NCBI RefSeq assembly: GCF_003666685.1
Contig: NZ_RCIZ01000002.1
Location: 516,501-580,500 of the forward strand
Source: Mesorhizobium sp. YM1C-6-2
GTDB lineage: Bacteria > Pseudomonadota > Alphaproteobacteria > Rhizobiales > Rhizobiaceae
DNA: 64,000 nucleotides
Reading direction: 5' to 3'
Shown here: positions 56,930 to 64,000 of the stretch, piece after piece
How positions within the stretch are numbered: the stretch's first letter is position 1
How the letters are laid out: each line of letters begins with the position of its first letter
Notes under the pieces: generated by a model
What the model saw: only the letters and a program-made list of their open reading frames with translations
The model's database searches: none
Told to the model about the DNA's origin: nothing
Translations under genes and position numbers: made by a program

Positions 56930-57052
56930 ACAGTCTGAGGTGCCCGCCACCCGCGCATCGGGCCAGGGCGCGAGCGCTACGCCGATTCGTGCACGAGGTC
57001 CGGTGTGTTTCGTTGCGCCTTGGCGGAAATCGTCTGATGGAAACGCTTTGAC

Positions 57053-58750
57053 ATGATGCGTCGCGGGCTGGCCCGATTCTGGAACTCCCTCTCGGTCGCA
57101 GGGCTGCTGCTTGGGACGCTGTTCTTCGTGGGGTCGTTGACCCCATCCCTCGTGCCCCGCACCTATGTGATGCAGGGCGCGCTGGCGGGTATCTGCTTTG
57201 CTGCCGGCTACGGCATCGGCGTCGGTTGGCGGTGGCTCTGGTTCTACATGGAGTTGCCGGGAATTCCGGATCGGTCCCTGCGCGTTTTCCGGATGGTGGC
57301 CACCGTCGTCTGCGCCGTCGGAATGTCCGTTGCGCTGTGGCAGGCCGCTGAATGGCAGAACTCCATCCGGGTGCTGATGAAGATGGAGCCCTTGTCGACC
57401 GGGCATCCATTTGAAGTATGGGCGATAGCCGCTGCGACTTTCGTGCTGCTGATCGCCGTGGCGCGCCTTTTCGTCCTAGTCTTCCGCCTGATCTCCGGAA
57501 GCGCCGGCCGCGTCGTGCCGCCGCGTATATCCAAAGTGCTCGGCTTCTCGGTTGCCGTCGTTCTGTTCTGGGGGATAGCGAACGGCGTGCTGTTCCGCTT
57601 CGCGTTCCATGTCCTCGATTCCTCCTTCAGGGAACTGGATGCGCTGATCGAGCCGCAGTTCGCCCAGCCCGACGATCCGCTCAAGACCGGGAGCGCGGCA
57701 TCCCTCGTCAAATGGACGGAGGTGGGCCGCGCCGGACGAGAGTTCGTGACCTCCGGACCGACGTCGGCCGAAATAGGCGCCTTCACCGGCAGGAACGCGC
57801 TTGAGCCGCTCCGGGTCTATGTCGGGCTTCGGGCGGCCGAGACCGTGGAAGAGCGTGCAAGTCTTGCGCTGGAAGAACTGAAGCGCGTCGGCGGCTTCGA
57901 CCGCTCCGTGCTCGTCGTCATCACGCCGACCGGCACGGGCTGGGTCGATCCGGCGGCGATGGACAGCATCGAATATCTGGAGGACGGTGATATCGCGAGC
58001 GTCGCCCTGCAATACTCCTACCTCTCCAGCCCGCTTTCGTTGATGGTTCAGCCGGAATACGGAGAGGATGCCGCACGCGCGCTTTTTGACGCTGTCTACA
58101 GCTACTGGACGACGCTTCCGAGGGACCAGCGTCCGAGGCTCTTCCTGCATGGATTGAGTCTGGGTTCGATGAACTCCGAGAAGTCGGTCCAGTTTCTCAG
58201 GATGCTGGGCGATCCCATCAACGGCGCCTTGTGGAGCGGTCCGCCTTTCGAAAGTACTCTCTGGCGCTCGATCGTCGACGACAGAAACAGCGGCTCGCCG
58301 GCATGGCTCCCGCAATTCGGCGACGGGTCACACGTCCGTTTCATGAATCAGGATGGCGCGACGGTGCCGGCGGATACCCCTTGGGGGGCGATGCGCATCG
58401 TCTATCTGCAGTATGCCAGCGACGCGGTGACCTTCTTCGACATCCGCGACGTCTATCGCGAGCCGGCCTGGATGACGATGCCGCGCGGACCGGACGTATC
58501 CTCGCAATTGCGGTGGTACCCGGTCGTCAGCATGCTTCAACTTGCCTTCGACATGGCGGTCTCGACGTCCACTCCGATCGGCTATGGGCACGTCTATGCG
58601 AGCGAGCACTATATCGAAGCATGGGTCGCCGTTGCCGACGTCCGCGGCTGGTCAGCCGAGCAGGTCGCACGGCTGAAGCAAAGCCTTGCGGATCAGCAGC
58701 GGGCAGCCGCCGGTTCTGCCGTAGAAGCTTACGAAAACCGCGGCGGCTGA
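57053..58750 (+). CDS. Membrane-anchored alpha/beta hydrolase family protein
   Basis: The 565-residue protein has four hydrophobic segments in its first 190 residues (first SVAGLLLGTLFFVGSLTPS), then a cytoplasmic or periplasmic alpha/beta-hydrolase domain. The nucleophile elbow is LHGLSLGSMNSE near residue 367 with Ser as candidate nucleophile. VTSGPTSAEIG and VYVGLRAAETVEERA near 260 match the conserved family of membrane proteins with an alpha/beta-hydrolase C-terminal domain found in actinobacteria and rhizobia. Substrate unknown; a lipid or cell-envelope ester is a guess. Confidence 0.9.
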   Translation: MMRRGLARFWNSLSVAGLLLGTLFFVGSLTPSLVPRTYVMQGALAGICFAAGYGIGVGWRWLWFYMELPGIPDRSLRVFRMVATVVCAVGMSVALWQAAEWQNSIRVLMKMEPLSTGHPFEVWAIAAATFVLLIAVARLFVLVFRLISGSAGRVVPPRISKVLGFSVAVVLFWGIANGVLFRFAFHVLDSSFRELDALIEPQFAQPDDPLKTGSAASLVKWTEVGRAGREFVTSGPTSAEIGAFTGRNALEPLRVYVGLRAAETVEERASLALEELKRVGGFDRSVLVVITPTGTGWVDPAAMDSIEYLEDGDIASVALQYSYLSSPLSLMVQPEYGEDAARALFDAVYSYWTTLPRDQRPRLFLHGLSLGSMNSEKSVQFLRMLGDPINGALWSGPPFESTLWRSIVDDRNSGSPAWLPQFGDGSHVRFMNQDGATVPADTPWGAMRIVYLQYASDAVTFFDIRDVYREPAWMTMPRGPDVSSQLRWYPVVSMLQLAFDMAVSTSTPIGYGHVYASEHYIEAWVAVADVRGWSAEQVARLKQSLADQQRAAAGSAVEAYENRGG

Positions 58751-58814
58751 GAGCATCCCGGCAACGCCGATCAGCCGGCGCGCTTTTTGAGCGCTGTGGT
58801 CTGTCGGTAGAGAG

Positions 58815-58839
58815 GGAGGCAGGCATGGGGTCTGCCTCC
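58815..58839. terminator. Hairpin between convergent genes
   Basis: GGAGGCAG (58815-58822) and CTGCCTCC (58832-58839) pair exactly over a 9-nt loop, between the stops of the hydrolase and glutamate dehydrogenase genes. There is no T-run on either strand. Confidence 0.45.
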
Positions 58840-58856
58840 AGTTGGCTGGCGTCTCG

Positions 58857-60122
58857 TCAGCTCGTGAAGAAGCTTTGTGTGCCGTGCGCCTCGATCGCCT
58901 CGGCGAGGCGGCCGAGCGCGTGGACATAGGCCGCCGTGCGCATGGTGACTTCCTTCTCGCGCGAGACGCTCCAGATCGCGCGGCCTTCGCGTTCCATGAT
59001 GGAGCGCAGCCGATGATGGATTTCTTCCTCGGTCCAGTAGAAGCCCTGCCGGTTCTGCACCCACTCGAAATAGGAGACGGTGACGCCGCCGGCGTTCGCC
59101 AGAATGTCGGGCAGGACCACGGCGCCGTTCTTGGCAAGGATGTCGTCCGCCTCCGGCGTCACCGGTCCGTTCGCCAGTTCCAGCACCAGCTTCGCCTTGA
59201 CCGAGCCGGCGTTCTTCGCGTCGATCATGTTTTCCAGCGCTGCCGGCACCAGCAGGTCGCAGTCGACACTGACGAGATCTGCCGGAGACATGGCTTCGTG
59301 TCCGCCCTGACCGACCGTGCTGGAGACGGAGCGGCCATGGCCCTTCGCGTCGATCAGCATGTCCACATGAAGGCCCGCATCGGAGCGCACCGCGCCTTCC
59401 GAGTCCGACACCGCGACGATCTTGTGGCCGTCGGCGGCGAGCAGGCGGGCAATGTGCTGGCCGGCATTGCCGAAGCCCTGGACGGCGACGCGCATCGTCT
59501 GGCCGAGGCCGAGGTCGTCGGCGAGATGGCGGACCAGATAGTAGCCGCCGCGCGCCGTAGCGTCGCCGCGCCCCAGCGAACCGCCGAGCGCGATCGGCTT
59601 GCCGGTGATGACGGCCGGTTCGGCCTGCCCGACGATCTGGGCATATTCATCGGCCATCCAGCCCATGATCATCGAGTTGGTGTAGACGTCCGGCGCGGGG
59701 ATGTCGCGGTCGGGCCCTATGATGCGGGCGAACGCCTGGATATAGGCCCTCGACAGCCGCTCCAGTTCCGCCTTCGACAGTTTGCGCGGATCGACCTGCA
59801 CGGCGCCCTTGCCGCCGCCATAGGGCAGGTTCATCACGGCGCATTTGAACGTCATCCAGAAGGCAAGCGTCTCCACCTCGTCCGCTGTGGCCTCGGGATG
59901 GTAGCGGATGCCGCCCTTGGTCGGGCCGCGCGTGTCGTCATAGCGGCAGCGCCAGGCGAGGAAGGACTTGCGCGATCCGTCGTCCATGCGGATCAGAAGA
60001 CGCACTTTGGTCGTCTCGCGGGCGTATTTCAGTTTCTCGATCACGTCCGGGTCGATGCTGATGTGCGTGGCTGCCTCGTCCAGACGGACGAGCGCGTGAT
60101 CGAGAAGACTGTCTTCCACCAT
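58857..60122 (-). CDS. gdhA: Glutamate dehydrogenase (Glu/Leu/Phe/Val family)
   Basis: The 421-residue protein has PTKGGIRYHPEATADEVETLA near residue 73 (shortened: GGIRYHPEAT), the catalytic Lys in MNLPYGGGKGAVQVDP near 100, and the NAD-binding AVQGFGNAGQHIARLLA near 212. It interconverts glutamate and 2-oxoglutarate plus ammonia. ATG 60122 has AGGAG 5 bp upstream; an upstream ATG would add a leader unlike the family. It is the last of a minus-strand set with alanine racemase and D-amino-acid dehydrogenase, but has its own promoter-like sequence. Confidence 0.94.
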   Translation of the reverse strand: MVEDSLLDHALVRLDEAATHISIDPDVIEKLKYARETTKVRLLIRMDDGSRKSFLAWRCRYDDTRGPTKGGIRYHPEATADEVETLAFWMTFKCAVMNLPYGGGKGAVQVDPRKLSKAELERLSRAYIQAFARIIGPDRDIPAPDVYTNSMIMGWMADEYAQIVGQAEPAVITGKPIALGGSLGRGDATARGGYYLVRHLADDLGLGQTMRVAVQGFGNAGQHIARLLAADGHKIVAVSDSEGAVRSDAGLHVDMLIDAKGHGRSVSSTVGQGGHEAMSPADLVSVDCDLLVPAALENMIDAKNAGSVKAKLVLELANGPVTPEADDILAKNGAVVLPDILANAGGVTVSYFEWVQNRQGFYWTEEEIHHRLRSIMEREGRAIWSVSREKEVTMRTAAYVHALGRLAEAIEAHGTQSFFTS

Positions 60123-60152
60123 CTGGCTCCTGCAGGTTGGATTGATACCATC

Positions 60153-60197
60153 TGCATAAAAGACGGAGGGGAACATCGCAAGTCGGGACAGTGTCCC
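60153..60197 (-). promoter_or_regulatory. Probable gdh promoter with adjacent palindrome
   Basis: On the minus strand TTGCGA (60176-60181) and TATGCA (60153-60158) are 17 bp apart, about 30 bp from the gdh ATG. Immediately upstream GGGACA-G-TGTCCC (60185-60197) is a perfect 13-bp palindrome placed where an activator or repressor could bind. Confidence 0.45.
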
Positions 60198-60263
60198 TGA
60201 CCTATTTTGGCGGCAGGTTTTTAAGAATCCTCGCGATTTTACCCGGATTCGGGGGTCGCCAGC

Positions 60264-61430
60264 CTATTGGATGGCGACTGTCGGCATCATGCGGTCATAG
60301 GGAGGAGCTCGGTCCGGCTGCTCGATCACCGGCTCCGCATGGACATAACGCCTGTGGAAACGGCGGCCCAGGCGGGTCAGGATCTCATAGCCGATGGTCC
60401 CGGCGGCCTCTGCGACGTCGTCGATGCTCTGCTCCTCGCAGATCAGATCGACAAGCTCCCCTTCGCGGGGCTGAATGGCGCAATCGGTCAGATCCAGCAC
60501 GATGCTGTCCATCGATACGCGGCCGGCGAAGGGCAGCCGGCTGCCCCGGAAGAAGGCGTGAGCCGGTGCATTGCGGGGCCACCCGTCGGCATAGCCGATT
60601 GAAATCGTCGCCAGCCGCGACGCGCGGCCGGCAGAGGCAGCATGGCCGTAGCCTATGCCCGTGCCGGTCGGCACGTCCCGAATCTGGATCACCCGGGCGG
60701 AAAGACGCACCACGGGCCGCATGGGATTTTCCGCCGAAGGTGTCGGGTTGATGCCGTAGAGGGCCGCACCCGGACGGGCGAGGTCGAAATGGAAGGACCT
60801 GCCGAGGAATATTCCCGAGGAGTTCGCGAGCGAAGCCGGGGCTGGCGGCAGCATCGCACGAAGTCTGTTGAACTCGCGCAACTGCGCCTCGTTTGCTGGA
60901 TGCCGCGGCTCGTCGGCACAGGCGAGATGGCTCATGACCAGCTTGATCCGCAGGCCTTCGAGGCGCGTCCAGTCGTCTGCGATCGCGGCGACGTCGCGTG
61001 ATGGCAGACCGAGCCTCGACATGCCGCTGTCCAGTTGCAGCGCGACGTCGATCGGACGGCCTGCTGCCGCCGCATGTTTCCGCCAGGCCGACAACTCGGC
61101 CAGCGAGTTGATCACCGGGACGAGATCGGCGGCGGCGAAATCCACTTCGGTGCCCGCGGGCGTGCCGTTGAGGACGAAGATGCGGGCGTCGCCCCCTAGA
61201 GCCCCGCGCAGCGCAATGCCTTCTCCCGGATGGGCGACGAAGAAGCTGCGTACGCCGGCCTCGGCCAGGACGCCCGCAACCTCAGCGGCGCCCAGACCAT
61301 AGGCGTCGGCCTTGACGACTGCGGCGCAGGCTGTGTTGCCGAGTTTCGCACGCAGCAGGCGCCAGTTCGAAACGATGGCGCCGAGGTCGACGGTAAGGAC
61401 GGCGCCGGCCCGTTCCAGCGAAACAGTCAT
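60264..61430 (-). CDS. dadX: Alanine racemase, catabolic type
   Basis: The 388-residue enzyme has the PLP-lysine in [13 protein letters not shown] near residue 33, [12 protein letters not shown] near 262 (the second catalytic Tyr region) and [13 protein letters not shown] near 294. It interconverts L- and D-alanine. ATG 61430 overlaps the dadA stop by 4 bp; the open frame further upstream is not coding. The link with dadA marks the catabolic paralogue, which feeds D-alanine to oxidation. Confidence 0.95.
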   Translation of the reverse strand: MTVSLERAGAVLTVDLGAIVSNWRLLRAKLGNTACAAVVKADAYGLGAAEVAGVLAEAGVRSFFVAHPGEGIALRGALGGDARIFVLNGTPAGTEVDFAAADLVPVINSLAELSAWRKHAAAAGRPIDVALQLDSGMSRLGLPSRDVAAIADDWTRLEGLRIKLVMSHLACADEPRHPANEAQLREFNRLRAMLPPAPASLANSSGIFLGRSFHFDLARPGAALYGINPTPSAENPMRPVVRLSARVIQIRDVPTGTGIGYGHAASAGRASRLATISIGYADGWPRNAPAHAFFRGSRLPFAGRVSMDSIVLDLTDCAIQPREGELVDLICEEQSIDDVAEAAGTIGYEILTRLGRRFHRRYVHAEPVIEQPDRAPPYDRMMPTVAIQ

Positions 61431-62680
61431 GCCCGATACCGCCCGAGGTCCAGGCCGGAAACGTCGATCTCCGGCGTTCTGCCACTCACCATGTCGGCCA
61501 ATACGCGGCCCGAGCCGCAGGCCATGGTCCAGCCGAGCGTGCCGTGGCCGGTGTTGAGGTAGAGACCGTCGATGCCAGCGGATCCGATGACCGGCGGGCC
61601 GTCCGGTGTCATCGGCCTCAGCCCGCACCAGAACGTTGCCTCGGCGACTCGGCCGCCCTGGCCGAAAAGATCGGTGACCGAGTGCTCGAGGGCGTCGCGC
61701 CGCGACGGCCTCAGCGAGAGGTCGTATCCGGCGATCTCGGCCGTCCCGCCGACCCGGATCCGATCGCCCAGCCGGGTGATCGCGATCTTGTAGGTCTCGT
61801 CCATGACGGTTGAGACGGGCGCTCCGGCTGGATCGGCGATCGGAACCGTCAGCGAGTATCCCTTCACGGGATAGACGGGCAGCCCGATGCCGAACGGGCG
61901 CAAGAGATGCGGCGAATAGCTGCCCAGCGCAACGACGACCGCATCGGCCTGAACGGTCTTGCCGTCGGCGCGCACGCCGGTGACGCGGCGGCCGTCGCGA
62001 AGGATTTCCTGTACGGTGACGCCGTAGCGGAAGTCGACGGACGCTGAAGCAAGCTCCGCCAGCCGGTTCGTGAAGATGTGGCAGTCACCGGTTTCGTCGC
62101 CCGGCAGACGCAGGCCGCCGACGAATTTTTCGCTGACGCGCGCGAGCGCCGGCTCCGCGGCTGCACATCCCTGCCGATCGAGCACCTCGAAGGGGACGTC
62201 GAACTGCTTCAGGACCTCCACGTCGCCGCCGATGCCGTCGAGCTGCTTCTGCGTACGGAAGAGCTGGAGGGTGCCCTGGCTGCGCTCGTCATAGGCGATG
62301 CCGGTTTCCGTGCGCAATTCGCGCAGGCAGTCGCGGCTGTATTCGGCGATAGGCACCATGCGCGCCTTGTTGATGGCATAGCGGGCCGAGGTGCAGTTGC
62401 GCAGCATGCGAAGCACCCACGACCACATGGCGGGGTCCAGGTGCGGGCGGATCGCCAGCGGACCGTGCTTCATCAGCAGCCATTTCACGGCCTTGACCGG
62501 TACGCCGGGGCCGGCCCAGGGCGACGAATAGCCGGGTGAGATTTCGCCGGCATTGGCGAAGCTCGTCTCGAGGGCGGGGCCGTCCTGCCGGTCGAGGACG
62601 ATGACCTCATGTCCGGCCTTGGCGAGATACCAGGCCGATGTCACGCCGATGACGCCTCCGCCGAGAACAACGACTCTCAT
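61427..62680 (-). CDS. dadA: D-amino-acid dehydrogenase
   Basis: The 417-residue flavoprotein has [20 protein letters not shown] at the N-terminus, [19 protein letters not shown] near residue 43 (characteristic of DadA), and the C-terminal [19 protein letters not shown] near 380. It oxidises D-alanine and other D-amino acids to 2-oxo acids, passing electrons to the respiratory chain. ATG 62680 has AAGGA about 9 bp upstream; ATG 62689 touches that site. No Lrp-type regulator is adjacent. Confidence 0.95.
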   Translation of the reverse strand: MRVVVLGGGVIGVTSAWYLAKAGHEVIVLDRQDGPALETSFANAGEISPGYSSPWAGPGVPVKAVKWLLMKHGPLAIRPHLDPAMWSWVLRMLRNCTSARYAINKARMVPIAEYSRDCLRELRTETGIAYDERSQGTLQLFRTQKQLDGIGGDVEVLKQFDVPFEVLDRQGCAAAEPALARVSEKFVGGLRLPGDETGDCHIFTNRLAELASASVDFRYGVTVQEILRDGRRVTGVRADGKTVQADAVVVALGSYSPHLLRPFGIGLPVYPVKGYSLTVPIADPAGAPVSTVMDETYKIAITRLGDRIRVGGTAEIAGYDLSLRPSRRDALEHSVTDLFGQGGRVAEATFWCGLRPMTPDGPPVIGSAGIDGLYLNTGHGTLGWTMACGSGRVLADMVSGRTPEIDVSGLDLGRYRA

Positions 62681-63182
62681 TTGGAGCATCCTTCTGCCAG
62701 AGAAATAGGCTGGCCGCGCCGTCCGGTCCGGACGTTGCGTGCACGTGCGAAATCAACGGCGAGCGCCTGGCGAAGCAGCCGGCTGAAGGAAGGATGCGGC
62801 TTCGCCGCCTTCGATGTTTCTTTGCAAAGATGGAAGTCGCATGCCGCCATGCCGCGGCCCGGAAAGTCTGTTCTCATCATACATCTCCACCGGGCCTGCG
62901 GTGGCCGGGACCCGGAAATCAGAACCGATTGTGTGTCTGGCTTGGATTTCCGGCCCCCGGTCGACGGCCTTGCGGCCGCGCCAGGGCTAGATGCATGCGA
63001 TGAGGCTGCCCGCGTGGTTCAAAAACCGGACGCGGCTCCTTGCAGGGCTGAAATTGAGAAAGCGCATTGGCAATGTGCTACGGGCCCACGCGGGAGAACC
63101 TGAACGGTGCATATATAGCTTTATCGGCGTTGCAAGCAAGATCGTGGTTGTCGCAGGAATACCGACACGTTGTGTTTGAGAC
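62681..63182. other. Intergenic region upstream of dadA
   Basis: The 502-bp gap lies between the Tim44-like gene stop and the dadA start, both on the minus strand. I see no gene I can support: a minus-strand 67-codon frame at 62677-62880 overlaps the dadA start and has no family features. The segment 63000-63180 is the most AT-rich part. A dadA promoter must be here, but no good pair stands out. Confidence 0.35.
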
Positions 63183-63815
63183 TCACTGGTTAGGAGGCTC
63201 AGCCGCGTCGGCAGTTTCTCCTTCGTCGGTCGCAACGACGATCCACGCGTTGCCGATCGCGGGCACGGGCCGGGAAAATGTCCAGAGATCGGCCGATAGG
63301 GTGACGGCCGCCGGGTTGCCGCCGATGATGTCGCCCGTGGCCGACCGCTCGGCGCTGACGATCAGCGCGCGGAACAGCACGGTGATCTCGATCGCGTCGG
63401 CGGTGCTTTCGATGTCCGTGATGCTGGCCGTCTCGAGGCCGATGAAAGTCAGTTCCAGCGTCTCCTGCCTTTCCTGGCGCAAGGCGCAGGCATCGGCGAA
63501 TGCCTTGAGCACTTCGGCAGACAACAGCGACCGGAGCGTCTTCAGGTCGCCGAGCGCGTAGGCGTTAAGCACCGTCTCGTAGGCCCGCTTGGCGCCGCTG
63601 AGGAAAGTTTCCCTGTCGAACGTTGGGTCGAGCTTGCGAAGCTCCGCCTCGCGTGGATCCGCCGCGTCGTCGTCGGGAGGTTTTGCCGGCGCCCGGTCCG
63701 GCTTCTCGGACTCGGCTGGCGTGAACAGGAGGTCCAGCGTCGACAGGAATGCCCACCATAGGGAAAGCAGGACGACGGCGGGGATGTTGTTCGCAACGTC
63801 GGCGGCTTCGTTCAT
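63183..63815 (-). CDS. Tim44-like domain protein with N-terminal membrane anchor
   Basis: The 210-residue protein has one membrane segment (VVLLSLWWAFLSTLDLLF, about residues 14-31), a charged Pro/Asp linker and a Tim44/NTF2-like C-terminal domain (DRETFLSGAKRAYETVLNAYALGDLKTLRSLLS starts near residue 66; key phrase FLSGAKRAYETVLNAYA). Bacterial Tim44-like proteins of alphaproteobacteria are inner-membrane proteins of unclear role. GAGGAG lies 7 bp upstream, and the gene starts 12 bp after the cytochrome oxidase gene, so it is co-transcribed with it. Confidence 0.88.
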   Translation of the reverse strand: MNEAADVANNIPAVVLLSLWWAFLSTLDLLFTPAESEKPDRAPAKPPDDDAADPREAELRKLDPTFDRETFLSGAKRAYETVLNAYALGDLKTLRSLLSAEVLKAFADACALRQERQETLELTFIGLETASITDIESTADAIEITVLFRALIVSAERSATGDIIGGNPAAVTLSADLWTFSRPVPAIGNAWIVVATDEGETADAAEPPNQ

Positions 63816-63827
63816 GGCAACTCCTCC

Positions 63828-64000
63828 TCATTGGATCCGAGGCAGGGAACTGAACTGATGGAACGGCGGCGGAGACGACAGCGTCCATTCGAGCGTCGTG
63901 GCTCCTTCGCCCCATGGGTTGGCAGACGCCTGGCGCTTGCGCGCGAAGGCCTCGATCACCGCGACGAAGAAGACGAGAAGCCCCGCCGCCGAGATGTAGG
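63828..64000 (-). CDS. ctaD: Cytochrome c oxidase subunit I, C-terminal end
   Basis: The last 57 codons of a gene that runs off the window edge. They read through the last membrane helix ([19 protein letters not shown]) into the hallmark C-terminal phrase [15 protein letters not shown] of haem-copper oxidase subunit I. This subunit holds the haem a-copper site that reduces oxygen. Which of several possible terminal oxidases this is cannot be judged from the fragment. The Tim44-like gene follows 12 bp later. Confidence 0.93.
   Translation of the reverse strand, partial: YISAAGLLVFFVAVIEAFARKRQASANPWGEGATTLEWTLSSPPPFHQFSSLPRIQ

Noticed and set aside
58842-60200. 452-codon plus-strand frame opposite glutamate dehydrogenase
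   Set aside because: The minus-strand gene has all catalytic motifs; the plus frame has none.
62677-62880. 67-codon minus-strand frame just before dadA, possible leader peptide
   Set aside because: It overlaps the dadA start in another frame, has no ribosome site I trust and no leader-type codon run.

Overview
The window is GC-rich, tightly packed and rich in solute transporters (two complete ABC importers, one TRAP importer) and small regulators (GntR, LacI, IclR, two LysR). Single-ATPase sugar ABC systems, a Tim44-like protein beside cytochrome oxidase and many amino-compound catabolic operons suggest a soil or plant-associated alphaproteobacterium, probably Hyphomicrobiales of the Mesorhizobium/Phyllobacteriaceae kind. 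This placement is inferred from gene content only. I saw no tRNA, rRNA, CRISPR array, insertion sequence or phage gene.

Layout. 1-5803: end of a ureohydrolase gene, a GntR regulator, an unusual two-subunit biotin-dependent carboxylase and an aminotransferase. 5819-12194: a LacI-controlled ribose/fructose-type ABC importer followed by 3-hexulose-6-phosphate synthase, 6-phospho-3-hexuloisomerase and a PfkB kinase; paired AACCGGTT sites lie in the leader. 12449-24636: a long operon of about 12 genes with a carbohydrate-type ABC importer split around a Gfo/Idh/MocA dehydrogenase, a creatininase-family amidohydrolase, an unrecognised TIM-barrel-like protein and a metallo-beta-lactamase-fold enzyme, followed by a HemL-like aminotransferase, an IclR regulator, an MlrC-type M81 protein and a RidA protein. 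Its substrate is unknown, and it is the best candidate for an undescribed pathway. 24799-32507: a polysaccharide locus with a secreted GH10 enzyme, nucleotide-sugar dehydrogenase, large deacetylase/DUF3131 protein, processive GT2 synthase and UDP-xylose-synthase-like enzyme.

32883-45101: a LysR regulator, an amidohydrolase and a TRAP importer, then a second LysR regulator with an N-carbamoylsarcosine-amidase-like enzyme, HyuA/HyuB and a DadA/sarcosine-oxidase-like flavoenzyme. Together the last four fit N-methylhydantoin to N-carbamoylsarcosine to sarcosine to glycine, the lower creatinine route. 45151-50128: branched-chain 2-oxoacid dehydrogenase operon (E1a, E1b, E2, E3). 50394-55214: a Tat-exported amidohydrolase, then HdeD-like protein, MFS transporter and glutaminase, which may form an acid-stress module. 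55428-58750: AI-2E family permease, a small membrane protein and a membrane-anchored alpha/beta hydrolase. 58857-62680: glutamate dehydrogenase, alanine racemase and D-amino-acid dehydrogenase. 63183-64000: a Tim44-like protein downstream of the C-terminus of cytochrome c oxidase subunit I.

Most operons use 1-4 nt overlaps (ATGA, GTGA, TAATG), which supports the assigned starts. Regulatory sites are pattern-based and carry lower confidence than genes.
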